39,211 bases of DNA from Clostridia bacterium (GTDB lineage Bacteria; Bacillota; Clostridia; Peptostreptococcales; Anaerovoracaceae): assembly GCA_900754805.1 (NCBI GenBank), contig CAAEEE010000262.1, positions 1 to 39,211 of the forward strand, given 5' to 3'. Below, in pieces: positions 1 to 9,217 of the stretch (its first letter is position 1; each line of letters opens with the position of its first letter). A program made the translations under genes and the position numbers. Under the pieces are notes generated by a model. It saw only the letters and a program-made list of their open reading frames with translations, was not told the origin of the DNA and ran no database searches.

Positions 1-355
1 GCTTGATGGTTGTAATCGGTTCGGTAACAGGAATCATGCCTGTTTCTATTAGAGCGACGGAAACGCCGATCGTATCGTGTCCGCACATTGGAAGCCAGCC
101 GCTGGTTTCAAAATAAAGGATACCAACATCGGTTCCCGGAGTGCAAGGTTCTGTAACGAGTGTACAGGACATATAGTCGTTGCCTCTCGGTTCATAGGAC
201 ATAAGAGTACGGAACCAGTCCTCGTGCTCTTTCATGTAAATAAATTTCTCAGCCATAGTGTTTCCCGGAACGTGGGGGAAACCGCCGACGATATTTCGGG
301 TAGGTTGTCCGAGCGTATGTGTCTCCACGGTTCGGAAGACTTTTTTTGCATTCAT
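1..355 (-). CDS. Proline racemase / hydroxyproline 2-epimerase family protein (3' part outside window)
   Basis: This is the first 118 codons of a proline-racemase-family enzyme; the rest lies beyond the left edge. The family epimerises C2 of proline or hydroxyproline with a pair of Cys acid/base residues. The first Cys is visible at residue 91 in MCGHDTIG; the second would lie outside. The N-terminus (RTVETHTLG, then YEPRGN and TEPCTPG) aligns closely with the complete paralogue at 13736-14743, and both have Cys91. The start is the ATG at 355-353, seven bases after GGAGGT (plus-strand ACCTCC 363-368). It is transcribed divergently from the first GRE and has its own sigma-54-type promoter, so it is probably co-induced with the GRE operon. 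Its likely role (inference) is making trans-4-hydroxy-D-proline from cis-4-hydroxy-L-proline. Exact substrate is not readable from sequence. Confidence 0.88.
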   Translation of the reverse strand, partial: MNAKKVFRTVETHTLGQPTRNIVGGFPHVPGNTMAEKFIYMKEHEDWFRTLMSYEPRGNDYMSCTLVTEPCTPGTDVGILYFETSGWLPMCGHDTIGVSVALIETGMIPVTEPITTIK

Positions 356-418
356 ATGTAATACCTCCACAAATTTATAATAGATTTAGGTCAGTTAATT
401 GTTAATGCATATATAATA

Positions 419-435
419 AGCAACATTTGTGCCAA
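419..435 (-). promoter_or_regulatory. Sigma-54 (-24/-12) promoter for the racemase
   Basis: The minus strand reads TTGGCACAAATGTTGCT. It has the -24 GG and the -12 GC separated by exactly 10 bases, as the RpoN consensus TGGCAC-N5-TTGCW requires. It points toward the racemase at 355. Confidence 0.82.
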
Positions 436-482
436 CGAAATGAGCAGAAAAAAACGGAAAAAGCATGAGAAATTTAGACAGG

Positions 483-501
483 TGTGCAAAAAATATACAC
501 G
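483..501. promoter_or_regulatory. Candidate upstream activator site of the sigma-54 regulator
   Basis: This is an imperfect dyad, TGTGCA-N7-TACACG. The 15-base stretch AAAAAATATACACGC (488-502) recurs identically at 9204-9218, upstream of the activase sigma-54 promoter. The dyad ends 80 bp before the -24 GG of the GRE promoter and 79 bp before it at the second locus. It sits between two divergent sigma-54 promoters and could serve both. The binding protein is inferred to be the regulator at 7310-9172. Confidence 0.6.
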
Positions 502-529
502 CAATAAAAAGAAGTGAGAAAAAGAGCGT

Positions 530-547
530 ACAAAGATGCTGCTTTGT
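530..547. repeat. Inverted repeat in the divergent control region
   Basis: ACAAAG-ATGCTG-CTTTGT is a perfect 6-bp dyad with a 6-bp spacer. It lies between the candidate activator site and the plus-strand sigma-54 promoter. It may be a second operator or IHF-type architecture; no copy was seen at the activase promoter. Confidence 0.35.
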
Positions 548-579
548 GTCAAAAAGAAGCAAATACGTGGGAAATTTTT

Positions 580-595
580 TGGCATATTTTTTGCT
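580..595 (+). promoter_or_regulatory. Sigma-54 (-24/-12) promoter of the GRE1-ortA-ortB-GRE2 operon
   Basis: TTGGCATATTTTTTGCT has GG at 581-582 and GC at 593-594, spaced by 10 bases. Transcription would start near 605, leaving a leader of about 65 bases before the ATG at 672. Confidence 0.82.
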
Positions 596-671
596 TGTTA
601 ATATTGTGATGTATTAGATGAGATAAATTTTTTGTATTCGTATTTAAAGGAAGAACTACAGAGGTGATTGA

Positions 672-3035
672 ATGATTTCAGAAAGAGTGAAAAGATTAGC
701 ATCGAAGGTCAGAAACACACCGCTGACAATCTGTCTGGAGCGGGCGCGTCTGATTACGGATTTTTACAGTGACCCGTCGATGGAACCTTTTATCTTAAGG
801 AGAGCGAAGTCTTTCGAGTATGTACTGGACAGAAAGAAAATCTTTATCGATGATGATTCGATTCTGGCAGGACATCTTGGCTCAAGACTGCGCAGCGTTC
901 CTCTTTACCCTGAAATGACGGCATGGCTCAGAGATGACCTTGAGGAATTGGATACTCGCGATACCGATATCTTAAACTTTTTACCGGGCGAAAAGGATGA
1001 ACTTCGCGAAATGGTGAAAAAATGGGAGGGAAGAACTTTTGGAGACTTGACCGCCGCTCTGGCGACAGATCAGCTCAACGAAATGGTTGACATCGGTGTT
1101 TTCACGAAGGGCGTGTCGAATAAATCGACCATGTGCCATGCTCCGTTCTATGAGGAGCTGGTGAATAAGGGATACCGTCCTTACATCGAGGAATGTAAAA
1201 GAAAGATGGAAGAGATGGAAGATATGACAGTGGAATCCATCGAGTCCTATTATACTTGGCAGGCGATGGTCATCGTCATGGAAGCTTTGATTCGTTTCGC
1301 GCACAGATATGCGAATTTAGCTGAAGAAATGGCAGCAGAATGCAAAGATGAAAAGCGCAAGAAAGAGCTTTTGGCTATGGCAGAAAACTGCCGCGTTGTA
1401 CCGGAAAATCCGGCTCAGAATTTCCAGCAGGCAGCGCAGCTTATCTGGTTCACACACCTTGCGCTCATGATGGAAGTTAACAGTAACGACCACTGCATCG
1501 GAAGATTCGACCAGTTTATGTATCCGTTTTACAAGGAAGACCTTGCAAACGGCGTGGAAGAAGCTTTCATTGCAGATATCATCCATGAATTTAAGCTGAA
1601 AGTTGCGGAAATGTGGGAGGTCAGAACCAACAGAGAGACTTCGGCTTATCCGGGATGTCCGCTTTGGATGCACATCATTCTCGGCGGCGTTCTGCCGGAC
1701 GGCAGCGACGGATGCAATGAACTGACCCGCCTGTTCCTGCACTGCATGGAAGATTTACAGACGAAAGAACCTTGCATTTCCTTCCGTTACCACAGCAAAG
1801 TCGATCCGGAAACCTTCCGCATAGCATTATCGGTTGCCAGAGACGGAGGAAGCCACCCGGCATTCTTTAACGATAAGACAAATATCTCGCTTGCGATGGG
1901 ATTCGGTCACACGATTGAACAAGCAAGAGACTGGGGTATCTGCGGATGTATAGAACCATCTGTTCCTGGAATTACGGACTACCAGTCCAACGCCGGATAC
2001 TTCAACATGGGCAAGGTTTTCGAAATTATGCTCAACAACGGTGTTGACCCACTGACGGGTAAACAAATCGGTCCGAAAACCGGAGATGTAAGAGAGTTCA
2101 CGAACATTGAACAGTTCAAGCAAGCCTTTGCGGCACAGCAGGAATACTTCTTCAAATATTATATGATAATGTTCGACAGAATCGTTTCCTGCCACGGCTG
2201 GGTTGTTCCGACAATTACGGGCTCCGCATTTACACACGGATGCATTGAAAAAGGCCGGGTACTGCAGCGTAAAGGTGCTGACTATCGTTATACGGTTGTA
2301 GGCGTTACAGGTCTTGCGAACGTTGCGGATTCCTTCGCGGCGATTGAGACCTGCGTACTTGATAAAAAATATCTGACGATGTCCGAGCTTATGGACTTGC
2401 TCGCAACGAACTTCGAGGGACAGGAACATATGCGCCGGATGCTCTTGAACAGGGCGCCGAAGTTTGGTAATGACATTGAAGAGGTTGACAAATATGCGCA
2501 CTGGCTGTCGCAGCTTTGCAATAAGCAGATGTGCAAGTGGAAAGACGGAAGAGACGGACAGATGTCCTTCAACTTCTCAACACAGTCTTACAATGTTGTT
2601 CTCGGCGAGTTAATCGGAGCACTTCCGGACGGAAGAAAAGCGCATACGCCGATTGCAGATAACGCATGCCCGATGATTGGTGCAGACGTGGAAGGCCCGA
2701 CCGCTGTTATGAAGTCGCTTGGCGCGATTGACCCACTGCTTCCACAGGGCGGCGTTCTGGTAAACCAGAGATTTGATCCGGCAATCGTAAAGGGTGAGAA
2801 GGGTCTAGATATCCTTGAAACAGTTATTACAACCTATTTTGACGAGGAAAACGGACAACACATTCAGTTAAATATTGTTGACGATGAAACATTGCGTGCA
2901 GCGCAAAAAGATCCGACGAACGAAAAGTACAAGAATATACTTGTTCGAGTTGCCGGGTACTCTGCGTACTTTGTGGATCTGGAAAAAGGCATCCAGGAAA
3001 ATATTATTGCACGTACGCTTCAGCAGTCACTTTAA
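672..3035 (+). CDS. Glycyl-radical enzyme 1 (HplG-like eliminase family)
   Basis: This 787-residue GRE has a PFL-like domain and a C-terminal glycine-radical domain. The thiyl Cys and general-base Glu are in GCIEP (Cys426, Glu428), the arrangement of GRE dehydratases and C-N lyases, not the CC pair of pyruvate formate-lyase. The radical glycine is Gly762 in RVAGYS. An AGAGGTGATTGA ribosome site precedes the ATG. It heads an operon with ortA and ortB, whose substrate 2-amino-4-ketopentanoate is the product of trans-4-hydroxy-D-proline C-N lyase (HplG), so a hydroxyproline-type ring-opening role is likely. It is clearly more diverged than GRE2 and GRE3 are from each other. Active-site neighbourhood differs: NSNDHCIG instead of GGDHCLG, and GCIEPSVPG instead of GCIEPIVVG/HVLG. 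The true HplG could be this one or GRE2; sequence alone does not decide. Confidence 0.9.
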   Translation: MISERVKRLASKVRNTPLTICLERARLITDFYSDPSMEPFILRRAKSFEYVLDRKKIFIDDDSILAGHLGSRLRSVPLYPEMTAWLRDDLEELDTRDTDILNFLPGEKDELREMVKKWEGRTFGDLTAALATDQLNEMVDIGVFTKGVSNKSTMCHAPFYEELVNKGYRPYIEECKRKMEEMEDMTVESIESYYTWQAMVIVMEALIRFAHRYANLAEEMAAECKDEKRKKELLAMAENCRVVPENPAQNFQQAAQLIWFTHLALMMEVNSNDHCIGRFDQFMYPFYKEDLANGVEEAFIADIIHEFKLKVAEMWEVRTNRETSAYPGCPLWMHIILGGVLPDGSDGCNELTRLFLHCMEDLQTKEPCISFRYHSKVDPETFRIALSVARDGGSHPAFFNDKTNISLAMGFGHTIEQARDWGICGCIEPSVPGITDYQSNAGYFNMGKVFEIMLNNGVDPLTGKQIGPKTGDVREFTNIEQFKQAFAAQQEYFFKYYMIMFDRIVSCHGWVVPTITGSAFTHGCIEKGRVLQRKGADYRYTVVGVTGLANVADSFAAIETCVLDKKYLTMSELMDLLATNFEGQEHMRRMLLNRAPKFGNDIEEVDKYAHWLSQLCNKQMCKWKDGRDGQMSFNFSTQSYNVVLGELIGALPDGRKAHTPIADNACPMIGADVEGPTAVMKSLGAIDPLLPQGGVLVNQRFDPAIVKGEKGLDILETVITTYFDEENGQHIQLNIVDDETLRAAQKDPTNEKYKNILVRVAGYSAYFVDLEKGIQENIIARTLQQSL

Positions 3036-3066
3036 AAATATATATGTTTAAGAAAAGGAGAACAAA

Positions 3067-3369
3067 ATGGCAAAGAAAAATGATTGGGTTCGCATTCATA
3101 ACGTTGTATTGAAGGCGCAAGACAGAACGGCCAGAATTCCTGATGACACAAAGGAATGTGACCTTGAAATGTGGGTCAAAGGGCAGCTTCTTGATGAAAC
3201 TGCAGAAATCGGTGATATTGTAACAATCAAAACTGCAACAGGTAGAGAAGAAAAGGGAACCTTACTTGAGGTTGGGCCTTATTATACACACAGTTACGGC
3301 AAATTCGTGCCGGAAATCATCGAAATCGATAATATTCTCAGAGAAGAAATGTTCGGAGGTGACAAATAA
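3067..3369 (+). CDS. ortA: 2-amino-4-ketopentanoate thiolase, alpha subunit
   Basis: This 100-residue protein is the small subunit of AKP thiolase. The enzyme cleaves 2-amino-4-ketopentanoate with CoA to acetyl-CoA and alanine; it is known from clostridial ornithine fermentation and the HplG hydroxyproline pathway. Family features are WVRIHNVVL at the N-terminus, LEMWVKGQLLDE, and a C-terminal YGKFVPEII. An AAAAGGAG site precedes the ATG. Its stop codon overlaps the ortB start by one base (TAATG), implying translational coupling and a fixed subunit ratio. No ornithine aminomutase or 2,4-diaminopentanoate dehydrogenase gene is in the window, which argues for use in the GRE pathway here rather than classical ornithine breakdown. 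Confidence 0.9.
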   Translation: MAKKNDWVRIHNVVLKAQDRTARIPDDTKECDLEMWVKGQLLDETAEIGDIVTIKTATGREEKGTLLEVGPYYTHSYGKFVPEIIEIDNILREEMFGGDK

Positions 3370-4787
3370 TGGCATTAGCAAAAGACTATGATTCCGTAAT
3401 GAAGAGATCCGATGAGATCATGAAAAAGACTTTAGGTCTTGACTATAGCAATTTTGAAAGTGGCTCCATCGCATTCGATTACGAAGCTTTAATGGACGCA
3501 GCGACTTACAGCCTGGAAGAAATTCAGGCAATGCAGGCAGAAGTAGGTGTTGGCAACACTCCGATGCTTGAACTGAGAAACATCACGAAGCTTGCAAGAA
3601 AGTACTCCAAACCGGGATACGGCGCAAGAATTTTCACAAAGGACGAAGCAGCTAACCCATCCGGTTCTTTCAAGGACAGAAGAGCTTCCATCGCGGTTGC
3701 TCATGCTAAGAAGCTTGGCTATGAAGGCGTAATCGCTGCTACTTCCGGAAACTACGGTGCTGCTGTTGCATCTCAGGCTGCAATGCGTGGAATCAAATCC
3801 ATCATCGTTCAGGAATGCTATGACTCCCGTGGAGTTGGACAACCTGAAATCGTAGAAAAAGCCAGAAAGTGCGAAGCAATGGGCGCAGAAGTCATTCAGC
3901 TCACTGTTGGACCGGAACTTTTCTACGAACACCTTTCCGTAATGGAAGACACAGGCTATTTCAATGCTTCCCTGTATTCTCCGTTCGGTATTGCCGGCGT
4001 TGAAACACTTGGATATGAAATCGCTACAGAAATCCGTGAAAGATGCGGAAAAGACCCTGCAATAGTTGTATGTACATATGCAGGCGGCGGCATGATTACA
4101 GGCTGCGCAAGAGGCGTAAGAAGAGCCGGATGCGAAAACACGCAGATTATCGGTGCTTCTATCGACTTGACAGGTCTTTCCATGGCTTCCGATAAGCAGT
4201 TCAACATGAAGTCCTGCACAACCGGACATACAGGATTCGGCGTTCCTCACGCAATGAACCCGGATACAGGCGACATTCCAAGAAGTGCTGCCCGCCCGCT
4301 TAGATACATGGACCGTTATGTAACGACAACACAGGGCGAAGTTATGTTTATGACTGAAATGCTTGCAATCTTAGAAGGTATCGAAAGAGGGCCCGCAGGA
4401 AATACAGCATTAGCTGCTGCATTCGCACTGGCTCGTGAACTTCCGGAAGACGAAATTATCGTTGTTTCCGAAACTGAATACACAGGTGCAGGCAAGCACA
4501 TCCAGCCGCAGCTCGACTTTGCAAGAGATAACGGCATCGAAATCAAGTTCGGAAATCCTGCAGAAGAGGATATCCCGGGAACAAACGTTATCCTTCCTGC
4601 AAACGTTGGTCTCTTCCACTATAAAGATGAAGACCTTAACCGTTTGAGAAAGGGTCTGATTAAGAAGTCAGCAGCTCGCGCAAACGGCAAGACTCCGACA
4701 GCGGAAGATGTCGCATTCCTTGCAGCAGATACAAATACAGACGAAGAATATGTAAAGAATGTTTTGAAGGAATTAGGGCTTCTGTAA
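3369..4787 (+). CDS. ortB: 2-amino-4-ketopentanoate thiolase, beta subunit (PLP enzyme)
   Basis: This 472-residue fold-type II PLP protein is the catalytic subunit of AKP thiolase. The PLP lysine lies in NPSGSFKDRRAS, followed by the ATSGNYGAAVA phosphate/substrate loop shared with threonine-synthase-like enzymes. It starts at the ATG overlapping the ortA stop and is followed after 28 bp by GRE2. The thiolase gives acetyl-CoA and D-alanine in the HplG pathway, so it links ring opening to central metabolism. Placement between two GRE genes suggests that at least one makes 2-amino-4-ketopentanoate. A threonine-synthase assignment is less likely because of the ortA partner. Confidence 0.92.
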   Translation: MALAKDYDSVMKRSDEIMKKTLGLDYSNFESGSIAFDYEALMDAATYSLEEIQAMQAEVGVGNTPMLELRNITKLARKYSKPGYGARIFTKDEAANPSGSFKDRRASIAVAHAKKLGYEGVIAATSGNYGAAVASQAAMRGIKSIIVQECYDSRGVGQPEIVEKARKCEAMGAEVIQLTVGPELFYEHLSVMEDTGYFNASLYSPFGIAGVETLGYEIATEIRERCGKDPAIVVCTYAGGGMITGCARGVRRAGCENTQIIGASIDLTGLSMASDKQFNMKSCTTGHTGFGVPHAMNPDTGDIPRSAARPLRYMDRYVTTTQGEVMFMTEMLAILEGIERGPAGNTALAAAFALARELPEDEIIVVSETEYTGAGKHIQPQLDFARDNGIEIKFGNPAEEDIPGTNVILPANVGLFHYKDEDLNRLRKGLIKKSAARANGKTPTAEDVAFLAADTNTDEEYVKNVLKELGLL

Positions 4788-4815
4788 TATACGATAAAAC
4801 AGAAAGGAGCACACT

Positions 4816-7173
4816 ATGTTAACACCAAGAATTGAAAGACTGAATGATAAAGTAAGAAATACACTCCCAACAATCGACTTAGACCGCGCGAAGTTGATGA
4901 CAGAATTCTATAGCCAGCCATCCATGGATAATTATGTGATTCACAGAGCGAAAGCTTTTGCATATTTCTTAGAAAGAAAGAAAATTTTCATAGATGAAGA
5001 TTCCCGGCTTGTCGGTCATGTTGGTGATAAGTTCCAGGCTGTACCGCTTCATCCGGAAGCAACAAAGTGGCTGTACGATGACTTCGACACCTTGGATTGC
5101 AGAATTTCCGACCATCTGAAATTCAACAGCGAAGAAGAGAAGCAGGAATTAAAGGAAATCGTAACGAAGTGGCACGGACATACATTTGGTGATTATGCTG
5201 TCTCTTTAGAAGATCCGGATGTAAAGGAAATGCTTGACGCGTTAGTGTTCACACACGGCGTTTCGAATCAATCCACCATGAATCACTCGCCTGATTACGA
5301 CAATCTGATTAAACTCGGATACCGTCACTATATCGATGAATGTAAGGAAAAGCTTACAAACTTCCAATGCAATGATGTATATGATATGGAAAAGAGAGTA
5401 AACTGGGAAGCGATGATTATCGTTATGGAAGCGATTATCAATTTCTCACATCGTTACGCAGACCTCGCTGAAAAACAGGCTGCTGAATGCAAGGACGAAA
5501 AGAGAAAAGAAGAGCTTTTGACGATGGCGGAATGCTGCAGAACCGTTCCGGAATATCCGGCACAGACTTTCCAGCAGGCTTGCCAGATGGTATGGCTCAC
5601 TCATCTCTGCATCTGCCTTGAAGCGGTTGGCGGAGACCACTGCCTCGGACGTTTCGACCAGTACACCTATCCGTTCTGGCAGAAAGAATCCGCGGCAGGA
5701 AAAGATGAAGTTTACTTCCAGGAATTCATTCACGAATTTAAGCTGAAGGTTGCAGAACTTTGGAACATCCGTCAGTATAAGGAATCTATCGCTGTACCGG
5801 GCTGCCCGCTTTGGATGCATGTTATGCTCGGCGGCGTGAAGGAAGATGGCAAGGATGCCTGCAATGAAGTAACCGACATTTTCCTTCGCTGTCTGCTTGA
5901 CCTTCAGACAGACGAACCTTGTATTTCCTTCCGTTATCATCAGAATGTTAACGAGGAAACTTTCCGCCTTGCGATCAGAGCGGCAAGAGATACCGGTGGT
6001 CACCCTGCATTCTACAATGATGACTCGGCAGTCCTTTACCTGCTGAGCTTAGGCTTCACTTTGAAGGAAGCGAGAAACTGGGGTATCTGCGGATGTATCG
6101 AGCCAATCGTAGTCGGAAAGACTGACTTCCAGAGTAACTCCGGAAACTTCAATACAAACAAGGTTCTGGAAATCGCGCTTCATGATGGCGTAGATCCTCT
6201 GACAGGAAAGCAGCTCGGACCGAAGACAGGCAAGGCAGCTGATTTCAAATCCATCGAAGATGTTAAGAAGGCATTCGAAATCCAGCTTGACTTTTTCATG
6301 GAAAAACTGATTCGTATGCATAATACAACAATCGGTGCGCATGCAGTAATGTTCCCGACAATTACAGCATCCTGCTTCTCACAGGGCTGTATCGAAAAGG
6401 GCAAGACGCTGCAGCAGAAGGGTTCCGACCACCACTATACGACGGTTTCCATCGCAAGCATGGCGAACACAATCGACTCCTTCGCAGCAATGGAAGAATG
6501 CGTATTTAACAAGAAGTATCTGAACATGGAAGAATTAGTTCATCTTTTGGATACGAACTTCGAAGGTGCGGAAGATAAGAGACAAATGCTGATTCACAGA
6601 GCACCAAAGTTCGGAAACAATATCGAACAGGTTGATAAGTACGGATACTATGTAGTAAACAGAATCGATGAATCTCTGCATAGATTCAGGGATGCACATG
6701 GCGGACAGTGGACAAGCCTTCATGCAACAGTTGTATATAATGTAGAAATGGGTAAGAAGGTTGGTGCCCTTCCGGACGGCAGACTTGCACATACACCGCT
6801 TGCTGACAACGCTTCCCCGATGATTGGAATGGACGTAAACGGACCGACGGCAGTTGTTAACTCGCTTGCATGCTGCGACGAAATGCTTCCACAGAGCGGA
6901 ATGCTTCTCAACCAGAGATTCGACCCTGCAATTGCAGCAGGCGAAAAGGGTCTGGACATTATCGAAACTGTATTCCGAGCACACTTTGCACAGCATGGTT
7001 ATCATATTCAGATTAATGTATTGGATGATGAAACGCTTCTGGCAGCGCAGAAAGAACCGGATAAGTACCAGAATATCGTGGTTCGTGTAGCAGGGTATTC
7101 CGCTTACTTCGTTGAATTAGGAAAAGAAATTCAGGATAATATCATCGCAAGAACGATTCAGCAGGGACTTTAA
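4816..7173 (+). CDS. Glycyl-radical enzyme 2 (HplG-like eliminase family)
   Basis: This is a 785-residue GRE. Catalytic Cys427 and Glu429 are in GCIEP, with a further Cys425 two residues earlier (ICGC). The radical glycine is Gly760 in RVAGYSAYF. AGAAAGGAG precedes the ATG. It is the last gene of the sigma-54 operon and is followed by a hairpin terminator. Long stretches match GRE3 (for example STMNHSPDYDNLIK and WGICGCIEP), so these two are the more recent duplicates. They differ just after the catalytic Glu (PIVVGKTDFQSNSGNF here, PHVLGKTDFQSNPGYF in GRE3), hinting at altered substrate or stereoselectivity. Operon position beside ortAB makes it a strong candidate for trans-4-hydroxy-D-proline C-N lyase. 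It needs the radical-SAM activase at 9361. Confidence 0.9.
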   Translation: MLTPRIERLNDKVRNTLPTIDLDRAKLMTEFYSQPSMDNYVIHRAKAFAYFLERKKIFIDEDSRLVGHVGDKFQAVPLHPEATKWLYDDFDTLDCRISDHLKFNSEEEKQELKEIVTKWHGHTFGDYAVSLEDPDVKEMLDALVFTHGVSNQSTMNHSPDYDNLIKLGYRHYIDECKEKLTNFQCNDVYDMEKRVNWEAMIIVMEAIINFSHRYADLAEKQAAECKDEKRKEELLTMAECCRTVPEYPAQTFQQACQMVWLTHLCICLEAVGGDHCLGRFDQYTYPFWQKESAAGKDEVYFQEFIHEFKLKVAELWNIRQYKESIAVPGCPLWMHVMLGGVKEDGKDACNEVTDIFLRCLLDLQTDEPCISFRYHQNVNEETFRLAIRAARDTGGHPAFYNDDSAVLYLLSLGFTLKEARNWGICGCIEPIVVGKTDFQSNSGNFNTNKVLEIALHDGVDPLTGKQLGPKTGKAADFKSIEDVKKAFEIQLDFFMEKLIRMHNTTIGAHAVMFPTITASCFSQGCIEKGKTLQQKGSDHHYTTVSIASMANTIDSFAAMEECVFNKKYLNMEELVHLLDTNFEGAEDKRQMLIHRAPKFGNNIEQVDKYGYYVVNRIDESLHRFRDAHGGQWTSLHATVVYNVEMGKKVGALPDGRLAHTPLADNASPMIGMDVNGPTAVVNSLACCDEMLPQSGMLLNQRFDPAIAAGEKGLDIIETVFRAHFAQHGYHIQINVLDDETLLAAQKEPDKYQNIVVRVAGYSAYFVELGKEIQDNIIARTIQQGL

Positions 7174-7186
7174 TCTATAATTGTAA

Positions 7187-7222
7187 AAATTCCGGGCGAG
7201 CAAAAAGTTTGCCCGGGAATTT
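7187..7222 (+). terminator. Hairpin terminator after GRE2
   Basis: AAATTCCGGGC (7187-7197) pairs with GCCCGGGAATTT (7211-7222), with one bulged base. It begins 13 bases after the GRE2 stop. The following U-tract is weak (TTTGTATG), so some read-through into the regulator is possible. Confidence 0.6.
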
Positions 7223-7242
7223 GTATGTGGGGGCACTGTTTG

Positions 7243-7251
7243 TGGTATAAT
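7243..7251 (+). promoter_or_regulatory. Sigma-70-type extended -10 promoter of the regulator gene
   Basis: TGGTATAAT is an extended -10 element. A possible -35, TTGTAT at 7221-7226, is 19 bases upstream, which is long. This suggests the activator is made constitutively while its targets use sigma-54. Confidence 0.5.
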
Positions 7252-7309
7252 GATTGTTGTAGCAAACAAAATTGTGAAAATGGACTAAAAAAGATTAAAG
7301 GAGGCAACT

Positions 7310-9172
7310 ATGCCAGAAAATGCAAAAAAGTTCAAACAAATTGCCTTGCAGGCTGAGCCGATCAGACTATACGGACGGAATTTGATGGTGCGTGACTTGT
7401 TTCGTGTCTTTGCGAAGCAGAATGCTCAGAAAATCCCACTGCTTGTGCTGAGCACGACAGAGGGACGGATTCTATCTTTCTTGCAGGATGACGTAGAGGA
7501 TGCAGAGCTTGAAGGCAGACAGGTTTCTGTAAAAGAACGACGTGACCTCTGTCCGGAATGGACGGAATTTAAGTGCAATGAGGAATTTTTGCTGCTCGCT
7601 CCTGCAGATTCTGCGGAAGCTGCAGGGATACAGGCGATGCTGTCCGGAGCATTGGAAAGCGTTGACGCAAACGAACAGCGGAACGAGGACCTTCTGAAGT
7701 CTTTAGATGTAGTGCAGAATGCCATTTCCATCTGCGACAGAGAGGCGAATATTATATTCGCGAATCGCAGATACTGGGAAGACTTTCATATTAACGTAAA
7801 AGAGAAGCCTTTAGGCATGAATATAAATGATATTACTTCAAAGTATGGCGTGAACATCAAGAATTTTGACCCTACGAATAACGGAAGCTTGAAGATGTTT
7901 GACGTCTTAAGTGAAGGTGAGCCGGCTCTCGACTGGGAAGTACGGCTGGAGTTTCCGAAAAGCGGCGAGCCGTCGCAGCTGGTTTCCAATGATATGTATC
8001 CGATTAAGGATGAGCGAGGAAACGTAACGGGAATTGTGGAGATCACCCGTTCCAGACAGCAGGATTTAACAACTGCCCGTAAGATTGTCGGACTTGCTGC
8101 AGACTATACTTTCGCGGACATTATCGGTTCCAGCACACAGATTCAGCAGAAGATTCACATCGCGAAGGAATATGCGAAATCCGATTACAGCATACTGATT
8201 ACGGGGGAAAGCGGCGTCGGCAAGGAGTTGTTCGCGCAGTCGATTCATAATTTCAGCCCGAAACGTAAAGGACCGTTTGTGGCACTCAACTGTGCAAACT
8301 TCCCTGAAAACCTTATCGAGAGTGAACTGTTCGGCTATGTTGCAGGAGCGTTCACAGGTGCCTCGAAAAAAGGCGGCGTCGGCAAGTTTGAACTTGCAAA
8401 TCATGGCACACTGTTTTTGGATGAAATCGGTGAGCTGCCATATCATTTCCAGTCCAAGCTGCTGAGAGTGCTTGAAACGATGACGGTTACGAGAATCGGC
8501 AGCAATCAAAGCATTCCGATTGATGTGCGTGTCGTTGCGGCAACCAACCGTGACCTTAGAGAGATGGTTAAAAACGGATTCTTCCGTGAAGACCTTTATT
8601 TCCGTCTGGGTGTACTGAACGTTGATGTACCGCCGCTACGTGACAGAAAAGAGGATTTGCTGCAGCTTGCAGAGGCACTTTTATCACAAAGTAAGGATCC
8701 GATGTCCTCAAAGGCGAAGAGGTTAAGCGCAGATTCCGAAAAGATTCTTGAGGCATATGACTGGCCGGGAAATGTGCGTGAGCTGCGCAATGTACTCAGC
8801 CGCGCCGGCATTTTATCAAGAGGTGAGGAAATTTCTGCGGAAACCCTGAAGCGGTGCATTGATCCGACCCGGATAATGGAAACTGAAGCGATGCAAGAGG
8901 AAGGCGGCATTGCTTCAGCAGCTGAAAAGGAAAGCATTTCCTATGATAAAGTGTATCAGAACTACCTCGACTCCCTTGTGGAGAACGCAGATGCCGAAGA
9001 TGACGAGAAACTGGCGGAAGTGCTTCAGGAATCTCAGAAGAAGCTTTTAGAGGTTCTGATTCGTAAAGCTCTGGAATATACCGGAGGAAATAAGAAGCGC
9101 GCGGCAGAACTTTTGCGGATGTCCAGAAAGACGCTGTATAATATTATGAGCCGTGAAAAATGGGATGTATAA
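7310..9172 (+). CDS. Sigma-54-dependent transcriptional activator with PAS domain
   Basis: This 620-residue enhancer-binding protein has an N-terminal region (about 1-125) of unclear type and a PAS-like sensor segment (about 125-245, around SICDREANIIFANRR). The AAA+ sigma-54 interaction domain carries the Walker A GESGVGKE near residue 298 and the sigma-54 contact loop GAFTGA at about 346-351, followed by FLDEIGEL (Walker B). The C-terminal Fis-type helix-turn-helix (GGNKKRAAELLRMSRKTLYN) lies at about 585-610. The start is preceded by AAAGGAGG. It sits between two transcription units that both have RpoN promoters, so it very likely controls the island. The inducer, presumably an amino acid sensed through the N-terminal or PAS region, is unknown. 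No receiver domain was seen. Confidence 0.93.
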   Translation: MPENAKKFKQIALQAEPIRLYGRNLMVRDLFRVFAKQNAQKIPLLVLSTTEGRILSFLQDDVEDAELEGRQVSVKERRDLCPEWTEFKCNEEFLLLAPADSAEAAGIQAMLSGALESVDANEQRNEDLLKSLDVVQNAISICDREANIIFANRRYWEDFHINVKEKPLGMNINDITSKYGVNIKNFDPTNNGSLKMFDVLSEGEPALDWEVRLEFPKSGEPSQLVSNDMYPIKDERGNVTGIVEITRSRQQDLTTARKIVGLAADYTFADIIGSSTQIQQKIHIAKEYAKSDYSILITGESGVGKELFAQSIHNFSPKRKGPFVALNCANFPENLIESELFGYVAGAFTGASKKGGVGKFELANHGTLFLDEIGELPYHFQSKLLRVLETMTVTRIGSNQSIPIDVRVVAATNRDLREMVKNGFFREDLYFRLGVLNVDVPPLRDRKEDLLQLAEALLSQSKDPMSSKAKRLSADSEKILEAYDWPGNVRELRNVLSRAGILSRGEEISAETLKRCIDPTRIMETEAMQEEGGIASAAEKESISYDKVYQNYLDSLVENADAEDDEKLAEVLQESQKKLLEVLIRKALEYTGGNKKRAAELLRMSRKTLYNIMSREKWDV

Positions 9173-9198
9173 AAAAGCTGTTCAAAGAATACACAAAT

Positions 9199-9217
9199 CG
9201 AGTAAAAAATATACACG
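9199..9217. promoter_or_regulatory. Candidate upstream activator site for the activase-GRE3 operon
   Basis: CGAGTA-N7-TACACG is an imperfect dyad lying 27 bases after the regulator stop. It shares AAAAAATATACACGC exactly with the site at 483-501. Its end is 79 bp before the -24 GG at 9296. Confidence 0.6.

Noticed and set aside
77..361. Open frame of 94 codons on the plus strand at the left edge
   Set aside because: It is antisense to the racemase, whose N-terminus, ribosome site and promoter are all convincing on the minus strand.
395..415. Second Rex-like site (TTGTTAA at about 398)
   Set aside because: Only one half-site matches; the other half is AT-rich without TTAACAA similarity.
1827..2501. 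Long antisense frame (224 codons) inside GRE1
   Set aside because: No ribosome site or family resemblance; it is a shadow of a strongly conserved GRE.
3489..4250. 253-codon antisense frame within ortB
   Set aside because: Cys/Ser-rich composition typical of the reverse strand of a real gene; ortB is unmistakable.
3067..4787. Classical ornithine fermentation operon
   Set aside because: Only ortA and ortB are present; ornithine aminomutase and 2,4-diaminopentanoate dehydrogenase genes are missing from the window.
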